Shown here: positions 1 through 11,195 of the stretch, one piece after another
How positions within the stretch are numbered: position 1 is the first letter of the stretch
Layout: every line of letters begins with the position of its first letter
Notes under the pieces: generated by a model
Database searches by the model: none
The model's input: the letters and a program-made list of their open reading frames with translations, nothing else
What the model was told of the DNA's origin: nothing
Program-made: the position numbers and the translations under genes
NCBI RefSeq assembly: GCF_000463155.2
Contig: NZ_AWFZ01000028.1
Coordinates: 248,001-312,000 of the forward strand
Origin: Siccibacter turicensis LMG 23730
GTDB taxonomy: Bacteria; Pseudomonadota; Gammaproteobacteria; Enterobacterales; Enterobacteriaceae
Reading direction: 5' to 3'
DNA length: 64,000 nt

Positions 1-753
1 GATGACCTCATGCCAGCCGGTGCCGTTGTTCCAGAACTTTGCCTGGCTGGTGGATTGGGTCGCAATGCAGACATAGGGTTCGGCGATCTGCCGTTTGCTG
101 TGCTGGCGCAGGTCCGGGACGATTTCCGTAGGGTCAACGCCGAGAATGTGCCCGGCGGTGCGGTGCAGGCCGACGGCGCGAAAGTCAAACGGCTGACGGT
201 CAAGATCGCCCTGAAAGAAGAGCCCGATGCGCCAGGTGGCGTACGGAGCCGCGGCGGTTTGCCGCCCTTGTTGCCAGGCATCCGGGGTAAAAAAATGCAG
301 ATCGGGATAGACCGGGGCGAAGAGATCGATGATAGGCTGGGCCATGGTGCAGTCTACCTGGCACTGCCAGGTCTCACGAAACCGCTCGGCGTAGGGTACC
401 CAGCCGACCAGATCGCCCAGCGTGCCGCTGGGAAAGGAGAGCAGAACCTGTTGACCACGCAGAGTGAGCGCATGGTCGAGCACCGGCTCCTCATCGCCCT
501 TGTTCCAGACCCGCAGACGAAACGGCACGAAATATTTTTTGGTGCTGATCACCCATCCCTGTGCAACGTCGTCGGCGAACAGGATATTTCCCGTTTCGTC
601 GTCGGTAATTTCAACGCGCCAGTCGCCTTGCGGCAGCAATATCCGTGCGCCATCGTTAAAATCATACAGGATCCCCTGCGGCCCCTGTTGTGTCGGAACG
701 TCGGGCGGCAAGATAAAAGCGTATCCTTGCGTGGCGGCAGTGGTTATGGTCAT
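1..753 (-). CDS. Autotransporter strand-loop-strand O-heptosyltransferase, TibC family (3' end beyond window)
   Basis: The minus strand is open from an ATG at 753 to the window edge, giving the first 251 residues of a protein I recognise as a TibC/AAH-type heptosyltransferase, which glycosylates the passenger of AIDA-I/TibA-type autotransporters in the cytoplasm. Seen: the segment YPDLHFFTP near residue 160, RIGLFFQGD followed by RAVGLHRTAGHILGVDP, then IAEPYVCIATQSTSQAKFWNNGTGW, the heptosyltransferase-like nucleotide-sugar-binding end. An AGGACAGGTG purine-rich stretch precedes the start. Family members are about 400 residues, so roughly 150 are missing off the left edge. The adhesin substrate would be expected just outside the window. 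This gene is not next to pykF in E. coli K-12, so it marks an accessory insertion; the about 480 bp upstream are AT-rich, unlike the backbone. Confidence 0.82.
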   Translation of the reverse strand, partial: MTITTAATQGYAFILPPDVPTQQGPQGILYDFNDGARILLPQGDWRVEITDDETGNILFADDVAQGWVISTKKYFVPFRLRVWNKGDEEPVLDHALTLRGQQVLLSFPSGTLGDLVGWVPYAERFRETWQCQVDCTMAQPIIDLFAPVYPDLHFFTPDAWQQGRQTAAAPYATWRIGLFFQGDLDRQPFDFRAVGLHRTAGHILGVDPTEIVPDLRQHSKRQIAEPYVCIATQSTSQAKFWNNGTGWHEVI

Positions 754-1756
754 CACCTGTCCTTAATAATCAGGTAGCATTACTGTGCGCTGGTGAAATA
801 AATTTCAGACACCAGCCATCCTCCGGAGGATATATATCCGAAGCGGTAAACTAATTTATGAGCAGCTTTTTATGCACTCTCTCAGGAGTCGCTTAATAGT
901 AGTCAGGGGTGAAGTTATTGCAAATTCTTACCAAAAGTTAACATCTATATTTTTCAATGAGTTAGAAAATCGGTCTTTTCTTGCGCATTTTTTAATTAAG
1001 TTTAAAAACAGTAACTTAACACCACATCGCCCTGACCTTTTTAGGATTATCCTTAACTAAAACTTTCGACTGAACTGAGACATTGACACGCTTTTGCAAT
1101 CATCATGCAGCATATATTTCCCTCGCTTTACCCTCCTGCAGACAAAATACTGACAGAACTATTTGCCTGCTTTTTTTGTCACAATGAAAATATATGCCGA
1201 TATTTTCCCGTCGCCCTTCGCTTAATTAGTTTTTATTTTTTTATTGCAATAAGACAAATGCGCAATTTGCGTCAGGGAAAGCAGATCGTTGGGTGAGCGT
1301 CGGGGGAAGTAAGATGAAGGGTTGCGCGGCACCAGGCGAAGCCGTTATCCGGTTGAGGCCGCCCGGAAGATGCGCAACGCTCGCCATTATCGGGGCTGAA
1401 AAAGCGCTACCGTTGCGCAAAACACGCATAACGCGCAGATAACACCTCCCCTACAACCCGTCTTTCGCATTTTGAAACAGCGTTTTCAATTCCTTTCTGC
1501 GGCGTCGGAAGTTATAATGCCGCCATCATGATCTGAATGGTTTCAGCGAATTGGACTGCACCCGCTCTCATTACAGCAATCGCACACCCCTCCGGGCTGG
1601 AACTGCGCCTGACATTCCTCTGCACGCTTTTTTGATGTCACCTATCCTTACCTCTGTGGCATCACAACTTTCGCAACACAGGCTTTACCCCGCGGCGCTA
1701 CACTCCCGGGGAAATGATTTCCATATCCTTCTCAACTTAAAAAGACTAAGACTGTC
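754..1756. other. About 1 kb non-coding region between the heptosyltransferase gene and pykF
   Basis: No convincing gene. Bases 780-1260 are strongly AT-rich (many T and A runs), typical of the upstream region of a horizontally acquired surface gene and likely to hold its divergent promoter. The right half returns to backbone composition and carries the pykF promoter. Short open frames at 872-1060 and 1105-1296 have no good ribosome-binding site or recognisable product. Confidence 0.6.
1472..1518 (+). promoter_or_regulatory. Probable pykF promoter with Cra-like palindrome
   Basis: TTGAAACAGCGTTTTCAA (1472-1489) is an imperfect palindrome resembling Cra (FruR) sites, which contain TGAAWC half-sites. 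TATAAT at 1513-1518 is a perfect -10 hexamer; the -35 position at 1490-1495 is weak. Cra represses pykF in E. coli, so a site overlapping the -35 area is expected. This implies a leader of about 230 nt. Inferred from motif and position only. Confidence 0.5.
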
Positions 1757-3169
1757 ATGAAAAAGACGAAAATTGTTTGCACCATCGGCCCGAAAACCGA
1801 ATCTGAAGAGATGCTGACCCGTATGCTCGACGCGGGCATGAACGTAATGCGTCTTAACTTCTCCCACGGCGACTATGAAGAGCATGGTCAGCGCATCAAG
1901 AACCTGCGCAACGTCGTGGCAAAAACCGGTAAAAAAGCGGCGATTCTGCTGGATACCAAAGGTCCGGAAATCCGCACCATCAAGCTGGAAGGCGGCAACG
2001 ACGTCTCCCTGAAAGCGGGCCAGACCTTCACCTTTACCACCGATAAATCCGTGGTGGGCAACAGCGACATCGTCGCCGTGACCTACGAAGGCTTTACCAA
2101 TGACCTCTCCGTCGGCAACACCGTGCTAGTGGATGACGGCCTGATCGGTATGGAAGTGACCGCTATCGAAGGCAACAAGGTCATCTGTAAAGTGCTGAAC
2201 AACGGCGACCTGGGTGAGAACAAAGGCGTTAACCTGCCTGGGGTTTCCATCGCGCTGCCTGCGCTGGCTGAAAAAGATAAGCAGGACCTGATCTTTGGCT
2301 GTGAGCAGGGCGTGGACTTCGTGGCCGCTTCCTTTATTCGTAAGCGTTCTGACGTCGAAGAAATTCGTCAGCATCTGAAAGCCCACGGCGGCGAAAACAT
2401 CCAGATCATCTCCAAAATCGAAAACCAGGAAGGCCTGAACAACTTCGACGACATCCTTGAAGCCTCTGACGGCATCATGGTGGCGCGTGGTGACCTGGGC
2501 GTTGAAATCCCGGTTGAAGAAGTGATCTTCGCGCAGAAGATGATGATCGAGAAGTGCGTACGCGCGCGCAAAGTGGTGATCACCGCCACCCAGATGCTCG
2601 ACTCCATGATCAAAAACCCGCGTCCGACCCGCGCTGAAGCCGGTGACGTGGCGAACGCCATCCTCGATGGCACCGACGCCGTTATGCTGTCTGGCGAATC
2701 CGCAAAAGGGAAATACCCGCTGGAAGCGGTGACAATCATGGCCACCATCTGCGAGCGTACTGACCGCGTGATGAGCAGCCGCCTCGATAACAGCAACGAC
2801 AGCCGCAAACTGCGCATCACCGAAGCGGTGTGCCGTGGCGCGGTGGAAACCGCTGAGAAGCTGGAATCCGCACTGATCGTGGTTGCTACCCAGGGCGGTA
2901 AATCTGCCAAAGCGGTACGTAAGTACTTCCCGAACGCGACCATTCTGGCGCTGACCACCAACGAAGTGACCGCGCGTCAGCTGGTGCTGAGCAAAGGCGT
3001 AGTACCGCAGCTGGTGAAAGAGATTGCCTCTACCGACGACTTCTACCGTCTGGGTAAAGAAGCGGCGCTGGAAAGCGGCCTGGCGAATAAAGGCGATATC
3101 GTGGTGATGGTTTCCGGCGCGCTGGTACCAAGTGGCACCACCAACACTGCCTCTGTGCACGTGCTGTAA
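1757..3169 (+). CDS. pykF: Pyruvate kinase I (fructose-1,6-bisphosphate activated)
   Basis: Catalyses phosphoenolpyruvate + ADP to pyruvate + ATP, the last step of glycolysis, as a cytoplasmic tetramer. The 470 residues are exactly the length of E. coli PykF. Seen: N-terminal [16 protein letters not shown], substrate-loop [17 protein letters not shown], and the catalytic segment [10 protein letters not shown] with its lysine near residue 220, followed by [12 protein letters not shown] and the ATQMLDSM segment. The C-terminal allosteric domain ends in [12 protein letters not shown]. The start has only a weak Shine-Dalgarno. It is monocistronic, with its own terminator, and lies upstream of lpp in the same orientation, as in E. 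coli. Probably Cra-regulated. Confidence 0.98.
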   Translation: MKKTKIVCTIGPKTESEEMLTRMLDAGMNVMRLNFSHGDYEEHGQRIKNLRNVVAKTGKKAAILLDTKGPEIRTIKLEGGNDVSLKAGQTFTFTTDKSVVGNSDIVAVTYEGFTNDLSVGNTVLVDDGLIGMEVTAIEGNKVICKVLNNGDLGENKGVNLPGVSIALPALAEKDKQDLIFGCEQGVDFVAASFIRKRSDVEEIRQHLKAHGGENIQIISKIENQEGLNNFDDILEASDGIMVARGDLGVEIPVEEVIFAQKMMIEKCVRARKVVITATQMLDSMIKNPRPTRAEAGDVANAILDGTDAVMLSGESAKGKYPLEAVTIMATICERTDRVMSSRLDNSNDSRKLRITEAVCRGAVETAEKLESALIVVATQGGKSAKAVRKYFPNATILALTTNEVTARQLVLSKGVVPQLVKEIASTDDFYRLGKEAALESGLANKGDIVVMVSGALVPSGTTNTASVHVL

Positions 3170-3194
3170 TTCGATTACGCAAAAATATTTGATT

Positions 3195-3219
3195 AAAAGG
3201 CGCCTCGGGCGCCTTTTTT
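3195..3219 (+). terminator. Rho-independent terminator of pykF
   Basis: AAAAGGCGC-ctcg-GGCGCC hairpin followed by six T, 25 bp after the pykF stop. Confidence 0.9.
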
Positions 3220-3395
3220 ATTTCCGTTAATAGACGGAAGTAATAAAAATGCAAATTGGATTTCACTATTTAATGCGATAAAACGTAAGATGAATCCGAT
3301 TAAATCCGCCTGTTTTCTCACGCTTTTTTTAACTTACCCGTTAATGTCGATGCTTCTTTGAGCGAACGATCAAATTTAAGCGTATTCCCATCAAA

Positions 3396-3440
3396 AAAAT
3401 ATTCTCAACCTAAAAAAGTTTGTGTAATACTTGTAACGCT
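3396..3440 (+). promoter_or_regulatory. lpp promoter
   Basis: The region is almost identical to the strong E. coli lpp promoter: an AT-rich upstream stretch, TTCTCAAC around 3402-3409, TAATAC at 3425-3430 and a start expected near 3438, followed by the conserved leader ending in TCTAGAGGGTA. The rest of the 3170-3475 gap holds only the pykF terminator and AT-rich sequence. Confidence 0.8.
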
Positions 3441-3463
3441 ACATGGAGATTAACTCAATCTAG

Positions 3464-3712
<249 letters not shown>

Positions 3713-3725
3713 GAGTACCTGTAAT

Positions 3726-3757
3726 AAAAATGGCGCACATTGTGCGCCATTTTTTTT
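3726..3757 (+). terminator. lpp terminator
   Basis: Hairpin TGGCGCACA-TTG-TGCGCCA followed by eight T, 14 bp after the stop; same architecture as the E. coli lpp terminator. The A run on its left would also give U residues to a leftward transcript (ldtE). Confidence 0.93.
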
Positions 3758-3770
3758 GCCCGTAAAACGG

Positions 3771-4802
3771 CTACTGCACCTGAACCGCTTTATCCGCCTC
3801 CAGGCTCCCCGCTTCCGCTCTCTCTGCTCCAGATGTCACCTTCGCACTTTGCACCGCGTCAGCGGCGCGTGAGGACGCAGCAGCGCCCCCTGCGACAGCA
3901 ACCGGATAACCAGCACGACGCGTCAGCGCGGCATTCACCCGCTGTCGGGTAGCCGCATCATCCCCGGTGAAGGTCGCAAAGTCTGCCGGCAGCACCAGCG
4001 GCGCGGTCTGGGTATTCTCTTCAAGCTGCTGCGACAGCGGGCGATGCACTTCGACATAGCGTACGCCGTCCGGCTCCTGGGTGTATTTCACCGGCTGGTT
4101 CACAATCTCCACCCGCGTACCCCAGGGTACCTGAGCAAACAGCGACTGAATGTCGTCGGCGTTCATGCGAATACATCCGGAGCTGACCCGCAGGCCAACG
4201 CTGTCCGGCGCATTGGTACCGTGGATCAGATACTCACCGTTGCCTTTCGCCAGCCGCATCGCATAGCGTCCGAGTGGATTCCCCGGCCCGGCCGGCACCA
4301 CTTTCGGCAGCTCAATGCCTTTTGCCAGCGACCGCGCCCGGATACCCGCAGGTGGCGTCCAGGTGGGGTTCGGAATTTTTTGGCTGATGCGGGTGACCAT
4401 GACCGGCGTCTCCAGCCCCACCTGGCCGATGCCGATGGGATAGACCTGCACAATGTCTTTACCCGGCGGGTAGTAGTAGAGGCGCAGCTCAGGCAGGTTC
4501 ACCACGATGCCCTCGCGCGGCGTATCCGGCAGGATCAGCTGGGTCGGGATAAGCAGCTGGGTACCGGGCTTCGGCCACACCGGGGCAACGGTGTTGTTGG
4601 CCTCCAGCAGCAGCAGCGCGCTGGAGTTGAAGCGGCGCGCAATGGACTGCAGGTTGCGATCCCCCTCCTGCACCACATAGCTCTGGTTGACGCCCACCAG
4701 GCGGCTGCCGGCAGGCGGTAAAGGATAGTCCACCGCGAGGGCGGCATGGGGCGCCACGGCGGCGGCAAGAAGCGTTACGGCGAGAAGCGATACGCGTTTC
4801 AT
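3771..4802 (-). CDS. ldtE: L,D-transpeptidase LdtE (YnhG)
   Basis: Periplasmic YkuD-family transpeptidase; E. coli LdtE makes 3-3 (mDap-mDap) crosslinks in peptidoglycan. Seen in 343 residues: Sec signal peptide ending near ALAVDYP, a LysM module about residues 40-90 ([18 protein letters not shown]), and a YkuD domain about 95-230 with HGTNAP (His204) and SSGCIRMN (catalytic Cys210). The C-terminal tail is Ala-rich and low complexity. The start at 4802 is favoured over an upstream in-frame start because it is preceded by AAGGAATTCAGT and opens directly into the signal peptide. It follows sufE by 96 bp in the same direction, convergent with lpp. Confidence 0.95.
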   Translation of the reverse strand: MKRVSLLAVTLLAAAVAPHAALAVDYPLPPAGSRLVGVNQSYVVQEGDRNLQSIARRFNSSALLLLEANNTVAPVWPKPGTQLLIPTQLILPDTPREGIVVNLPELRLYYYPPGKDIVQVYPIGIGQVGLETPVMVTRISQKIPNPTWTPPAGIRARSLAKGIELPKVVPAGPGNPLGRYAMRLAKGNGEYLIHGTNAPDSVGLRVSSGCIRMNADDIQSLFAQVPWGTRVEIVNQPVKYTQEPDGVRYVEVHRPLSQQLEENTQTAPLVLPADFATFTGDDAATRQRVNAALTRRAGYPVAVAGGAAASSRAADAVQSAKVTSGAERAEAGSLEADKAVQVQ

Positions 4803-4898
4803 ACTGAATTCCTTTATCACTGGCGAAACGCCAGAACGCTGAAGATGGCGAGGCGGTGAACCACCTCGCATTGACAGGATGAAAGCTGTATCTGAAGT

Positions 4899-5315
4899 TT
4901 AGCTAAGAATGGCGGCTCTGGCGCGGATAGCGCGGATCATCGCTTCCAGTCCCTGGGAGCGGGACGGGGTCAGGTGCTGGGCCAGGGCCATCTGTTCGAA
5001 CCACGGGCGCACGTCGAAGGCCAGGATGTCCTGCGCGGTCATATCCTGATAGAGGATGAACACCACGGCGATAAGGCCTTTCACGATAGCGGCATCGCTG
5101 TCGCCCAGCAGTTCGATTTTGCCGTCGTCGTTCTGACGCATGACAATCCACACCTGGCTCTGGCAGCCCTGAATGATGTTGTCGGGATTATGCGCCTCGC
5201 CGCTCAGGACCGGCAGCCGCTGGCCCAGCTCAATGATATAGAGATACTTCTCTTCCCAGCTGGCGCAGCGGTTAAAGTTTTTAATCAGTTTGTCTTTGTC
5301 TGGCAGCGTGGCCAT
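4899..5315 (-). CDS. sufE: Cysteine desulfuration protein SufE
   Basis: Sulfur acceptor that takes persulfide from SufS and passes it to SufB in the SufBCD scaffold during iron-sulfur cluster assembly under iron limitation or oxidative stress. The 138 residues equal the E. coli length. The sulfur-accepting Cys51 lies in [11 protein letters not shown]. Last gene of the sufABCDSE operon, 13 bp after sufS. Confidence 0.98.
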   Translation of the reverse strand: MATLPDKDKLIKNFNRCASWEEKYLYIIELGQRLPVLSGEAHNPDNIIQGCQSQVWIVMRQNDDGKIELLGDSDAAIVKGLIAVVFILYQDMTAQDILAFDVRPWFEQMALAQHLTPSRSQGLEAMIRAIRARAAILS

Positions 5316-5328
5316 GCGTTTCTCCCTG

Positions 5329-6549
5329 TTACCCTAACAGACGGTGGATACGGGTCAGGCCCGCGACCAGTCTGTCCACCTCTTCTTCGGTGTTATACAT
5401 CACAAACGACGCGCGGCACATCGCAGGCACGTTAAAGAACGACATCAGCGGCATGGCACAGTGATGCCCGGTGCGCACCGCAATGCCGTAGTTGTCGAGG
5501 AAACTGCCTACGTCATAGGCGTGGTGTTTGCCAAGATTAAAGGAAATCACCCCCAGCCGCTCGTCCGGGCCGTAAATCGTCAGATCCGGCACCTCGCGCA
5601 GGGCGTTCAGCGCATAGCGCATCAGCGTCTGCTCGTAGTCAGCAATATTGTCGAGGCCCAGCGTCTGAACGTAGCTCAGCGCGGCACCCAGACCGAAAAT
5701 ACCGGCGGTGTTGGGCGTACCGGCTTCGAAACGCCAGGGCGCGGCGGCCCAGGTGGTGCCCTCGGTCAGGCTGACGGTGCCGATCATCGCCCCGCCCCCT
5801 TCCCATGGCGGCATGGCGTTCAGGATATCGCCGCGCACGTAGAGCACGCCGATGCCGGTCGGGCCATAAAGCTTATGGGCAGAAAACAGATAAAAGTCGC
5901 AGTCCAGCGCCTGTACGTCGACCTTGTGGTGCATCACCGCCTGGGCGCCATCCACCAGCACTTTCACGCCGGCGGCGTGGGCGGTGGCGATAATCTCCGC
6001 CAGTGGGTTTTCGATACCCAGCACGTTGGAGACGTGGGCCACCGCCAGCAGACGGGTGCGCTCATCAATGAGGGACGGCAGCACCTCAAGCTTCAGGGTG
6101 CCGTCCTCGTTGAGCGGGATTACGCGCAGCTCGGCGCCTACGCGGGCGCACAGCATCTGCCAGGGAACGATATTGGCATGATGCTCCATAGTGGTCACAA
6201 TAATATTGTCGCCAGCCTGGACGTTGCTGACGCCCCACGTATTGGCGATCAGGTTGATCCCCTCGGTGGTGCCGCGCACAAAAACGATCTCTTCCGGCGA
6301 GCGGGCGTTCAGAAAGGTTGCCGCCTGGCCGCGCACGTTTTCCATCTGCGTGGTGGCTTCGGCACTCATGGTGTGAATACCACGGTGCACCGCGGCATAA
6401 CCGGTCCGGTACAGCCCCAGCTCGGCGTCAATTACCTGCGTCGGCTTTTGCGCGCTGGCGGCGCTGTCCAGATAGACCAGCGGCTGACCGTTTACTTCAC
6501 GTGCCAGAATCGGAAAATCGGCCCGTACCCGCTCGACTGAAAACATCAT
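5329..6549 (-). CDS. sufS: Cysteine desulfurase SufS
   Basis: PLP-dependent group II cysteine desulfurase: L-cysteine to L-alanine plus enzyme-bound persulfide. The 406 residues match E. coli SufS. Seen: [11 protein letters not shown] (PLP stacking His), the PLP lysine in [15 protein letters not shown] (about 226), and the catalytic Cys in [11 protein letters not shown] (about 364). Its ATG overlaps the sufD stop by 4 nt (ATGA), implying translational coupling. Confidence 0.98.
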   Translation of the reverse strand: MMFSVERVRADFPILAREVNGQPLVYLDSAASAQKPTQVIDAELGLYRTGYAAVHRGIHTMSAEATTQMENVRGQAATFLNARSPEEIVFVRGTTEGINLIANTWGVSNVQAGDNIIVTTMEHHANIVPWQMLCARVGAELRVIPLNEDGTLKLEVLPSLIDERTRLLAVAHVSNVLGIENPLAEIIATAHAAGVKVLVDGAQAVMHHKVDVQALDCDFYLFSAHKLYGPTGIGVLYVRGDILNAMPPWEGGGAMIGTVSLTEGTTWAAAPWRFEAGTPNTAGIFGLGAALSYVQTLGLDNIADYEQTLMRYALNALREVPDLTIYGPDERLGVISFNLGKHHAYDVGSFLDNYGIAVRTGHHCAMPLMSFFNVPAMCRASFVMYNTEEEVDRLVAGLTRIHRLLG

Positions 6550-7820
6550 GCTTCTCCCCCCGTCAGGCGCTGCCCGATACGGGCCAGCACCAGCTGTTTG
6601 AGCGCGTCGTCGTGGATACTTTCGGTAAGCTCGGCGGCGAAGGCAAAGATGATCATCTGTTCTGCCGCCTGGGCGGTGATCCCGCGCGAGCGCAGATAGA
6701 ACAGCTGCTCATCGTCAATGCGCCCGATGGTAGCCCCGTGGCTGCACTTCACATCATCGGCATAGATTTCCAGCTGCGGTTTGGTGTCCACTTCGGACAG
6801 CCGGCCCAGCAGCAGGTTGTTGTTGGTCATCTGGCCGTCGGTCTTGATGGCGTGCTGCGCCACTTTGATCATGCCGTTGAACACGGCGCGGCCGCGGTCG
6901 CGCACGATGACCTTGTGCATCTGGCGGCTGTTGCAGTAGCCCTTATTGTGCTCAAGCCAGGTGCGGGTGTCGCACACTTCGCTGTTGACCGGCAGCGCCA
7001 GGCTGTTGAGACGCAGCGTGACGTTTTCACCGTTGAGCTGGGTGCTGGTGTTGTGGCGCAGCACCGCGCCACCTAACAGGAAGCTGCTGCTGTACGCATC
7101 CACATCCTGCTGCGCCAGCAGATCGTTGTGCGCGAAGTGGTAGCTTTTCGCGTTTTCAAACGCCAGCTTGTAGTGGCGTAGCTGGCTGTTGGCCCCGGCG
7201 TCAAAGGTGAAACGGGCACCGGTGAAGTGCGGACGCTCATTGAGACTGACAAAGTGCTCCATGACCGTGGCCTGCGCCCCTTCGCCCAGCTCAAGGTGAT
7301 GGCGATAGTGCACCGTATTCATGGTGTCGGTTTCACTGCCGGCGGTAATGTGCATCAGCAGCAGCGCTTTCGCCGGTTGGGCGTTACGCGCCACGCGAAT
7401 ACGGGTCACCGTCTGGGCCAGGCTTTCAGTCAGGTGCAGGAACACGTCAGCCTGTACCGGAGCCGGCAGGCCCGCGCGGCGTTCGTCGACCGTCACCTCA
7501 AAGCCGCTGTCCGCGAGATTATCGCTGAGCGCTTCACTGTAATGGCCATCAACGAACACCAGACGCAGAGCATCAACCGGCAGCGCCAGGGCGTCGCGCT
7601 GCGCCGCACTCAGGGTCGCCGGGGTCGGGATGGCAAACTCGTTGTTGAGCAGGCCGTCCAGCGGAGTGTATTTCCAGTTCTCCTGCTTGCGCGTCGGCAG
7701 CCCGAGACGCAGCATCTGCTGCAGGTGATGCTGGGCTTCCTCGGAATGGTTTGCGCCCTGGGTTTCAAACAGGCGGTGCCACTGCTGCAGCGCGTTACTC
7801 TTGTTCTGTAAGCCAGCCAT
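6546..7820 (-). CDS. sufD: Fe-S cluster assembly protein SufD
   Basis: Beta-helix component of the SufBC2D scaffold, needed for iron acquisition by the complex. 424 residues (E. coli 423). The SufBD core is recognisable from [10 protein letters not shown] at the N-terminus and [42 protein letters not shown] near the C-terminus; the conserved His of CSHGATIG is present. Its start lies 26 bp inside the 3' end of sufC, another overlap favouring coupling. Confidence 0.98.
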   Translation of the reverse strand: MAGLQNKSNALQQWHRLFETQGANHSEEAQHHLQQMLRLGLPTRKQENWKYTPLDGLLNNEFAIPTPATLSAAQRDALALPVDALRLVFVDGHYSEALSDNLADSGFEVTVDERRAGLPAPVQADVFLHLTESLAQTVTRIRVARNAQPAKALLLMHITAGSETDTMNTVHYRHHLELGEGAQATVMEHFVSLNERPHFTGARFTFDAGANSQLRHYKLAFENAKSYHFAHNDLLAQQDVDAYSSSFLLGGAVLRHNTSTQLNGENVTLRLNSLALPVNSEVCDTRTWLEHNKGYCNSRQMHKVIVRDRGRAVFNGMIKVAQHAIKTDGQMTNNNLLLGRLSEVDTKPQLEIYADDVKCSHGATIGRIDDEQLFYLRSRGITAQAAEQMIIFAFAAELTESIHDDALKQLVLARIGQRLTGGEA

Positions 7821-8541
7821 AGCCCTGCTCCTCCAGCTGTTTCACCAGTGAGAAATCACCGGATTTCACAATGCGGCCCTGGTACAGCACGTGCACAAAG
7901 TCAGGCTTGATGTAGTCGAGGATGCGCTGATAGTGCGTGACGATAACAAAGGAACGCTTGCCGTCGCGCAGGGAGTTGACGCCGTCAGAGACGATTTTCA
8001 GGGCGTCGATGTCGAGCCCGGAATCCGTTTCGTCCAGGATGCACAAATCCGGCTCCAGCACCGCCATCTGCAGAATGTCGTTCCGCTTCTTCTCGCCGCC
8101 GGAGAAGCCCACGTTGACCGAACGGCTGAGCAGATCTTCCGGCATCTTCAGCAGCTGAATTTTCTCTTCCATCAGATCCTGGAAGTCGAAGCGGTCCAGC
8201 TGCTCTTTGCCGCGATACTCGCGTACCGCGTTGAGGGCGGTCTGCAGGAAGAACTGGTTGCTGACGCCCGGGATCTCAACCGGATACTGGAACGCCATGA
8301 AAATGCCTTCTCCGGCACGGTCTTCCGGCGAGAGCGCCTGCAGGTCTTTGCCCTTGAACAGGATCTCCCCACCGGTGACTTCATAATCTTCACGCCCGGC
8401 AAGAGTCGCCGACAGGGTGCTTTTCCCCGAGCCGTTTGGCCCCATGATGGCGTGAACTTCGCCAGGACGCACCTCAAGGTTCAACCCGCGCAGGATCGCC
8501 TTGTCTTCAACGCTGACGTGTAAATCTTTAATGCTTAACAT
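7795..8541 (-). CDS. sufC: Fe-S cluster assembly ATPase SufC
   Basis: Cytoplasmic ABC-type ATPase that drives conformational change in the SufBC2D scaffold. 248 residues from MLSIKDLHV. Seen: Walker A GPNGSGKST (34-42), Q-loop FQYPVEIPG, signature SGGEKKR, Walker B CILDETDSGLD and switch His in IVTHYQR. E. coli has LDESDSGLD at Walker B, a conservative S-to-T change here. Start at 8541 (ATG after GGAAAGGATATTTC) is preferred over a 13-codon longer frame because it matches family length. Confidence 0.98.
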   Translation of the reverse strand: MLSIKDLHVSVEDKAILRGLNLEVRPGEVHAIMGPNGSGKSTLSATLAGREDYEVTGGEILFKGKDLQALSPEDRAGEGIFMAFQYPVEIPGVSNQFFLQTALNAVREYRGKEQLDRFDFQDLMEEKIQLLKMPEDLLSRSVNVGFSGGEKKRNDILQMAVLEPDLCILDETDSGLDIDALKIVSDGVNSLRDGKRSFVIVTHYQRILDYIKPDFVHVLYQGRIVKSGDFSLVKQLEEQGYGWLTEQE

Positions 8542-8560
8542 GAAATATCCTTTCCCGACA

Positions 8561-10045
8561 TTACCCGACGCTGTGCTCAAGGCTAATGGCTAATAATTTT
8601 TGTGCTTCCACGGCAAATTCCAGTGGCAGCTCGGAGAACACGTCTTTACAGAACCCGTTGACGATCATGGAGATGGCGTCGTCTTCGCTGATGCCGCGTT
8701 GCAGGCAGTAGAACAGCTGATCTTCACCGATGCGCGAGGTGGTGGCTTCGTGCTCCAGCTGCGCGGTGTTATTGCGGCACTCCACGTACGGGAAGGTGTG
8801 CGCCCCGCTGTCCGGGCCAATCAGCATCGAGTCACACTGGGTGAAGTTACGCGCGTTGGTGGCGCTCGGCATGATCTTCACCAGCCCGCGATAGCTGTTC
8901 TGGCTGTGTCCCGCTGAGATCCCTTTCGAGATAATCGTCGATTTGGTGTTTTTGCCAATGTGGATCATTTTGGTGCCGGTGTCGGCCTGCTGATGGCCGC
9001 TGGTCAACGCCACGGAGAAAAACTCGCCGATGGAGTTGTCGCCGCGCAGCACGCAGCTTGGGTACTTCCAGGTGATGGCCGAGCCCGTTTCCGACTGGGT
9101 CCAGGACATTTTGCTGTTTTCGCCTTCGCACAGGGCGCGCTTGGTGACGAAGTTCAGAATGCCGCCGGTGTTGTTGTCCCCAGGGAACCAGTTCTGCACC
9201 GTGGAGTACTTCACTTCCGCGTCTTTATGGATGATCACTTCCACCACCGCCGCGTGCAGCTGGTAGCTGTCGCGTACCGGGGCGGAGCAGCCCTCAATGT
9301 AGCTGACGTAGCTGCCTTCGTCGGCAATCAGGATGGTGCGCTCAAACTGACCGGTTTTTTCAGCGTTGATGCGGAAATAGGTCGACAGCTCCATCGGGCA
9401 GCGCACCCCTTTCGGGATGTAGATGAAGGTGCCGTCGGAGGCCACCGCGGCGTTCAGCGCGGCAAAGAAGTTGTCGTTTGACGGTACCACGGTACCCAGG
9501 TACTGCTTCACCAGCTCCGGATGGTCGTGGATCGCCTCGCCGAAGGAGCAGAAGATGATGCCCTGCTCGCCAAGCTTCTCGCGGTAGGTGGTCGCCACCG
9601 AAACGGAGTCAAAGATGGCATCGACCGCAACTTCACGGCCTTCGCGCACCGGTACGCCGAGCTGGTTAAAGGCCTCTTCCACTTCCTGGGTAAGCCAGGC
9701 GTTTTCGCCCGACTGCTGCACCGCACCAGGCTGGGAGGCACAGGTGTCATCGCAGCTGCCGCACGACGGCGCGGAGTAGTAGCTGTAATCCTGATAGTCG
9801 AGCTTGTCGTAGTGGGCTTTCAGCCAGTGCGGCTCTTCCATGTCGAGCCAGGCCTTAAAGGCGTTGAGTCGAAACTCAAGCATCCACTCCGGCTCGTTGC
9901 GGCGCGCAGAGATCGCACGCACCACGTCTTCGTTAATGCCCTTTGCGAACTCTTCGGTCCGCACCTGCGTGAAGAACCCCTCTTTGTAATTGAGTGGCCC
10001 GGTCCAGGTCTGCACGTCGTCTGTCGTTTCTGTGTTACGAGACAT
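8561..10045 (-). CDS. sufB: Fe-S cluster scaffold protein SufB
   Basis: Scaffold subunit on which the nascent cluster is built, in complex with SufC and SufD. 494 residues from [14 protein letters not shown]. Seen: a cysteine cluster [11 protein letters not shown] (about 100-115), then the beta-helix region with [19 protein letters not shown], whose cysteine corresponds to the sulfur-accepting Cys of E. coli SufB, and [21 protein letters not shown] near the end. A start 13 codons upstream is possible but would run into sufA; MSRN is the family start, 8 bp after sufA. Confidence 0.98.
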   Translation of the reverse strand: MSRNTETTDDVQTWTGPLNYKEGFFTQVRTEEFAKGINEDVVRAISARRNEPEWMLEFRLNAFKAWLDMEEPHWLKAHYDKLDYQDYSYYSAPSCGSCDDTCASQPGAVQQSGENAWLTQEVEEAFNQLGVPVREGREVAVDAIFDSVSVATTYREKLGEQGIIFCSFGEAIHDHPELVKQYLGTVVPSNDNFFAALNAAVASDGTFIYIPKGVRCPMELSTYFRINAEKTGQFERTILIADEGSYVSYIEGCSAPVRDSYQLHAAVVEVIIHKDAEVKYSTVQNWFPGDNNTGGILNFVTKRALCEGENSKMSWTQSETGSAITWKYPSCVLRGDNSIGEFFSVALTSGHQQADTGTKMIHIGKNTKSTIISKGISAGHSQNSYRGLVKIMPSATNARNFTQCDSMLIGPDSGAHTFPYVECRNNTAQLEHEATTSRIGEDQLFYCLQRGISEDDAISMIVNGFCKDVFSELPLEFAVEAQKLLAISLEHSVG

Positions 10046-10053
10046 AATACCGC

Positions 10054-10422
10054 CTATACCCCAAAGCTTTCGCCGCAGCCACATTCGTGCTGCGCTTTCG
10101 GGTTATTGAATTTGAAGATCTGGTTGAGCCCTTCACGCACGTAATCGACCTCGGTGCCATCGATAAACGGCATGGCATCCAGCGGCACCCACAGGCGCGC
10201 GCCGTCGACCTCGAACACCAGGTCGTCCTCGCGCGGCTCGGTCACCGTGTCCAGCACATAGCCGAATCCGGCGCAGCCGGTCTGTTTAATGCCCAGACGC
10301 ACGCCGAGCAGGCCAGGCTTCTGCTCCACAAGATGACGGATATGCGCCGCCGCGTCCGGCGTCAGGGTCAGTCCCTGCCAGCCCGGATCGTTGGGATCAA
10401 AGGTTCCTGATGACGTTTCCAT
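10054..10422 (-). CDS. sufA: A-type Fe-S carrier protein SufA
   Basis: First gene of the operon; A-type carrier that delivers clusters to apoproteins. 122 residues as in E. coli, with the three ligand cysteines at Cys50 ([10 protein letters not shown]), Cys114 and Cys116 ([11 protein letters not shown]). Expected to be controlled by Fur, IscR, OxyR and IHF as in E. coli; only the Fur site is clearly visible here. Confidence 0.98.
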   Translation of the reverse strand: METSSGTFDPNDPGWQGLTLTPDAAAHIRHLVEQKPGLLGVRLGIKQTGCAGFGYVLDTVTEPREDDLVFEVDGARLWVPLDAMPFIDGTEVDYVREGLNQIFKFNNPKAQHECGCGESFGV

Positions 10423-10470
10423 TATTGCACCTCATGTTTTGTAAGCCCGAGAGCCGATAACGCTATGTTA

Positions 10471-10487
10471 GTGATAACTATTATCAC
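10471..10487 (-). promoter_or_regulatory. Fur box of the suf operon
   Basis: GTGATAA-CTA-TTATCAC is a perfect 7-3-7 inverted repeat 49 bp upstream of sufA and matches the Fur consensus (GATAATGATWATCATTATC family). Known biology: Fur-iron represses suf. Confidence 0.85.
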
Positions 10488-11195
10488 TTCAACCTCTGTG
10501 CATAAGGGTTATTCGCTAATAAATGGCTTTTCAGGCGCATTGATTAAGCATAGACCCTGCTCACAAGGAGATCGGTAAAGCGGGAACATTATTAATCCAT
10601 TGATATGATTAACGTTTCCTCATTACCCCTCGGTTGCGGGCGTCATGTTAAGAAGATGTATAGATAATACCTATTTATGAGATAGGGTTCAAAAAAACCG
10701 ACTCCCTGCCCTGAGCAGGGGTATTCCCCGTTTACGCCAGGTTTTCCGTACGCCAGCGTCATCGGTCAGCCCTTCGACACACTGTCATCTGCTCCGACAG
10801 ACGCACGATATTAACCCTCTCGCCATTCGCATTTTAACGCTTTACTGGCCGTACTTTTTTACCTAATCGCTATGATTCAGTTACTAAGGAAATCCTTTCC
10901 CTAAGCCAAATAATTTTCAAAAATAATTTCCTTGACCGCCTGACAATAAATAAGCGACTCGCGGAAGATAAGATTTACAACTATTTCAGCCTGATGTCAC
11001 GCCGTGTAACGGAACGTTCCCTTTTATAAAAAACACCTGTCATTCATGATCTTATAAATTAATTTTTTATTATACCGCCACGCGAAAATTTCTGAAATCA
11101 GCACAATGAGTGAAATAAAACAGAAACATGAGCGGTAATTTTATATAGTGAATAGGTTGTATATCTTTTCTCATTCATCAAAACCGGAGGTATAC
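10488..11195. other. Non-coding region between the suf promoter and the YmgB-family array
   Basis: About 700 bp without a supportable gene. The left third should hold the upstream suf activator sites (OxyR, IHF). The right part becomes AT-rich toward 11000-11160 and should contain the promoter of the first small gene; no clear hexamer pair can be named. In E. coli this interval has other short genes (ydiH area), which I do not recognise here. Confidence 0.45.

Noticed and set aside
10-777. Plus-strand open frame of 255 codons at the left edge
   Set aside because: It is antisense to the recognisable heptosyltransferase gene, has no family match and no ribosome-binding site; GC-rich DNA often leaves such shadows open.
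872-1296. Short open frames in the AT-rich region before pykF
   Set aside because: No Shine-Dalgarno, no recognisable product, typical of random AT-rich sequence.
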